From Fusibacter ferrireducens (GTDB lineage: Bacteria; Bacillota; Clostridia; Peptostreptococcales; Acidaminobacteraceae): DNA of 64,000 bases. The notes beneath the pieces were generated by a model. It saw only the letters and a program-made list of their open reading frames with translations, had not been told where the DNA came from and made no database searches. Below, in pieces: positions 62,037 through 64,000 of the stretch. Where the stretch lies: assembly GCF_015352425.1 (NCBI RefSeq), contig NZ_JADKNH010000005.1, forward strand, positions 280,589 to 344,588, given 5' to 3'. The position numbers were made by a program, and so were the translations under genes. Numbering within the stretch: the first letter of the stretch is position 1; every line of letters starts with the position of its first letter.

Positions 62037-63066
62037 CTATAATTGGCTTACCCCTAGGCGCCGTCGTCGTCAATTGTTTATCGTCGAGGGAGACCATGAA
62101 AAATACGAATTAATGCAGTTGCTTTTGAAATGTTATCCTGAACTTGAAGTCAATTTGGATGATATTATAGTTTATAAAACGAATATTTATATGTTTTATA
62201 AAGATATTGAAAAGAAATATTCTGATGGTTGGGATGAAGATCAAATTGATTTACCTTGGATTATAAGCAAAAATATGGATTGGGAACCACTTTATAAAAA
62301 GGACTTTACGAATATTTTATTAATATTCGATTATGAGCGTCATGACCCTAATTTTTCAGAAGAAAAGATAATGATAATGCAACAGTATTTTAATGATGTA
62401 ACAAATGTCGGACAGTTGTATTTAAATTATCCGATGGTTGAATCTTATCAACATCTTTTACAAATTCCCGATAGAGAGTATATCCATAGAACGATACCAG
62501 TGGGATTACAGCCAGGACAAAAATACAAAAGCCTGATAAAAGATACAATGATCGCAAAGAGCGTGAATTTGCCTATAAAGATAAAAGAAATTTTATCACA
62601 ACGTTTTCAATTATCTGATCATGAAGCGTGTAACAGCTGTGTGGAACAACTATTACAAATCAATGATACAAAAGATTTGAAAGAACAAATTGAAGAAGTT
62701 TTGTCAGATGTACTGGGAATAAATGATTTGAAAACGGCAAAACATCAGCTTGCAGATACATTAATGAGGATTGGTTATCTTGATTCAGGTGTTACATATT
62801 ACGGGTATATGAGAAAATTATTTAATCATATAATAGGCCACAATATTTGGAAGGCACATCGAATACAAAGTGGGGAATTTGAATTTAGTGATAGTATGAT
62901 TAAAGAATGGTTCCGGAATTTGAAATTAGACATAATTCTGAGTGTGCAGAATCATGTCAGCCGAGATACAGAAAACGGATTTATATGGATATTAAATACC
63001 TGTGTTTTTTTGATACCAGATTATAATTTTGATCTAGTAGAAGTAGAAAAGATACTAGAAAAATAA
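62029..63066 (+). CDS. TOPRIM-like partner protein of the AAA ATPase
   Basis: A 345-residue protein. It opens with a basic patch (PRRRRRQ) and then FIVEGDHEKYELMQLL, followed at about residue 97 by LLIFDYERHDPNF and later PMVESYQHLL. The Glu-Gly, Asp-x-Glu and Glu-Ser-Tyr order resembles TOPRIM/RloB/DUF4435 proteins that act as toxins or nucleases next to AAA15 ATPases. The ATG at 62029 overlaps the ATPase stop (ATGAATAA), so the two are coupled. No other motif is recognised in the C-terminal half. A PARIS-like effector is the leading guess. Confidence 0.6.
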   Translation: MNNYNWLTPRRRRRQLFIVEGDHEKYELMQLLLKCYPELEVNLDDIIVYKTNIYMFYKDIEKKYSDGWDEDQIDLPWIISKNMDWEPLYKKDFTNILLIFDYERHDPNFSEEKIMIMQQYFNDVTNVGQLYLNYPMVESYQHLLQIPDREYIHRTIPVGLQPGQKYKSLIKDTMIAKSVNLPIKIKEILSQRFQLSDHEACNSCVEQLLQINDTKDLKEQIEEVLSDVLGINDLKTAKHQLADTLMRIGYLDSGVTYYGYMRKLFNHIIGHNIWKAHRIQSGEFEFSDSMIKEWFRNLKLDIILSVQNHVSRDTENGFIWILNTCVFLIPDYNFDLVEVEKILEK

Positions 63067-63137
63067 GTTGAATTTTTTGATTGAGTAAGAAATAGCATTA
63101 GTATTTATTGCATTTCTAATAAATATTTTTATAATAG

Positions 63138-63179
63138 AAACACTTCAAGTTTGTACAATTTAAATTTGAAGTGTTTTTT
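63138..63179 (+). terminator. Terminator after the AAA/TOPRIM pair
   Basis: AAACACTTCAA (63138-63148) and TTGAAGTGTTT (63166-63176), extended inward by TTT/AAA, then TTT. Confidence 0.85.
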
Positions 63180-63357
63180 ATCTTCAGAACAGAGTTGATT
63201 TTTATCTAATATACAACGAATTTGAAAAGCATAGTTAATGCTATAAATGCTAAAAAATTATCGGAATGGGCTAGCTTTATTGGCATAACCTGTACCTTTA
63301 TAAGAGGATTAATATACGGTGTTTAATAATATCAAAATTTTGTTCACAAATTGTTAA

Positions 63358-63372
63358 TGAGAATTATTATCA
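63358..63372. promoter_or_regulatory. Fur-like box before the Rrf2 promoter
   Basis: TGAGAATTATTATCA fits the 7-1-7 Fur pattern TGATAAT-N-ATTATCA with one mismatch. It ends 7 bases before the -35 box at 63380. The rest of the 63067-63432 gap holds a terminator and this regulatory region only. Confidence 0.6.
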
Positions 63373-63379
63373 TTTACTA

Positions 63380-63423
63380 TTGACATTACCTCTATTTGTA
63401 ACTATAATGATTACAAATAGAGG
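63380..63423 (+). promoter_or_regulatory. Rrf2 gene promoter with perfect 13-bp inverted-repeat operator
   Basis: TTGACA (63380-63385) and TATAAT (63403-63408) are 17 bases apart. Arms CCTCTATTTGTAA (63389-63401) and TTACAAATAGAGG (63411-63423) are perfect complements around nine bases that contain the -10 box; the right arm also holds the AGAGG ribosome site. Confidence 0.85.
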
Positions 63424-63432
63424 TGATAAAAC

Positions 63433-63849
63433 ATGTACTCAACTAAATTCTCTGTAAGCATACACATTTTGAGCTTAATTGCACTCAATGAGGGCGAAGC
63501 GTTAACTTCGGATTATATTGCACGAAGTATTAATACAAATCCAGCCTTTGTAAGGCGATTGATGAGTCTTCTCAAAAAAGCAGGACTGATTTATACACAG
63601 ACCAAAGTGGGTACGACAGGTTTGGCAAAGCCATGTGATCGCATATCGATGAAGGATATTTTTAAAGCAGTGGAGAGAGAAGGTCCTATTTTTCCAACTC
63701 ATGAAGATCCCAATGAGGATTGCCCAATAGGCGCAAGAATAGGAAAAGTTGTAGAGCATGTTAATAATCAAGTGAAATCTAAATTTGAAGAGGAACTTGA
63801 TTCAATCTATCTTGTAGATATTTTAAACGGTCTTGAGGACCCAAAATAG
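63433..63849 (+). CDS. Rrf2 family transcriptional regulator
   Basis: A 138-residue winged-helix regulator: MYSTKFSVSIHILSLIAL, the helix-turn-helix SDYIARSINTNPAFVRRLMSLLKKAGL, and a C-terminal dimer helix. The three-cysteine cluster of IscR/NsrR is absent; only two cysteines (KPCDRI and EDCPIG) are seen, so it is closer to YwnA/HypR-like types, which can use thiol redox. It almost certainly binds the large inverted repeat across its own promoter. The gene beyond it is broken. Confidence 0.88.
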   Translation: MYSTKFSVSIHILSLIALNEGEALTSDYIARSINTNPAFVRRLMSLLKKAGLIYTQTKVGTTGLAKPCDRISMKDIFKAVEREGPIFPTHEDPNEDCPIGARIGKVVEHVNNQVKSKFEEELDSIYLVDILNGLEDPK

Positions 63850-63883
63850 AAGTAACAAACGAAAATAAAATGGAGGTCATAGC

Positions 63884-63925
63884 GTGAAAAATAAAGTAGC
63901 TCAAAGTAAAAAAGGGCATACTTAA
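63884..63925 (+). pseudogene. Truncated start of a gene after the Rrf2 regulator
   Basis: ATGGAGGTC (63870-63878) is a good ribosome site and the GTG at 63884 opens a frame of only 13 codons before TAA at 63923. The downstream sequence to 64000 carries no continued frame that I can follow. It looks like the 5' end of a lost target gene of the regulator, but could be a short leader peptide. Confidence 0.35.
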
Positions 63926-64000
63926 TAAAGGTCTTTTAGGCCCTACAAAAATGAAGCTTTAGTCTAAGCCACGGAAATATCAGTTTCTTTTATTAGACCA

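Overview
This window looks like the chromosome of a low-to-moderate G+C Bacillota, most likely a fermentative clostridial lineage. The pointers are strong AGGAGG-type ribosome sites, A+T-rich intergenic DNA with many T-tailed hairpins, an S-layer homology protein, pyruvate formate-lyase with its activase and a Crp/Fnr-type regulator, flavodoxin/ferredoxin proteins, and sigma-54 control of a catabolic regulon. I cannot name the genus. No rRNA, tRNA, CRISPR array or intact transposase is visible.

Layout. 1-4.4 kb: a cysteine-cluster protein, then LysR regulator, YfcC-type carrier and M20 amidohydrolase. 4.5-12.8 kb: two large cyclic-di-GMP proteins (one an EAL/histidine-kinase hybrid) flanking a DEAD-box helicase. 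13.0-15.4 kb: an adaptive-response operon (N-Ada/AraC, AlkA, Ogt) and YjdM. 15.4-21.5 kb: an oxygen-dependent meta-cleavage pathway (XylT-like ferredoxin, IclR regulator, MhpF, MhpE, extradiol dioxygenase, ring-fission hydrolase, MhpD) with a repeated IclR-type operator. 21.5-31.7 kb: small regulatory and metabolic genes, including an ArsR regulator that shares a palindrome with an EFR1 flavodoxin-ferredoxin gene, and an SLH protein. 31.8-38.1 kb: an Opp/Dpp-like ABC transporter whose two permeases are each fused to an extracytoplasmic domain resembling an M28 peptidase that has lost its metal and catalytic residues; no separate binding protein is encoded. 38.4-46.8 kb: MerR regulator, pflB-pflA-crp/fnr, pirin, HtrA, lipoprotein rhodanese, VOC protein. 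47.1-53.4 kb: gltB-gltD. 53.6-60.8 kb: a sigma-54 regulon made of two operons (symporter plus Fe-S flavoprotein; KASIII-like condensing enzyme plus CoA-transferase) around their likely activator. 60.9-63.1 kb: a more A+T-rich AAA ATPase/TOPRIM-like pair resembling anti-phage cassettes. 63.3-64 kb: an Rrf2 regulator with a perfect operator and a Fur-like box, followed by a broken reading frame.

How the genes work together. The ring-cleavage enzymes convert a catechol to pyruvate and acetyl-CoA through the hydrolytic branch, with the ferredoxin probably re-reducing the dioxygenase iron; no ring hydroxylase is present. PflB/PflA supply anaerobic pyruvate cleavage from a promoter with a Crp-like site at about -41.5. 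The sigma-54 activator (PAS-AAA-Fis) probably senses a small molecule and switches on uptake and CoA-dependent breakdown through matching TGTAAC-N6-GTTACA sites. The most novel candidate system is the ABC transporter with pseudo-peptidase-fused permeases. All functions are inferred from reading the sequence; no database search was run.
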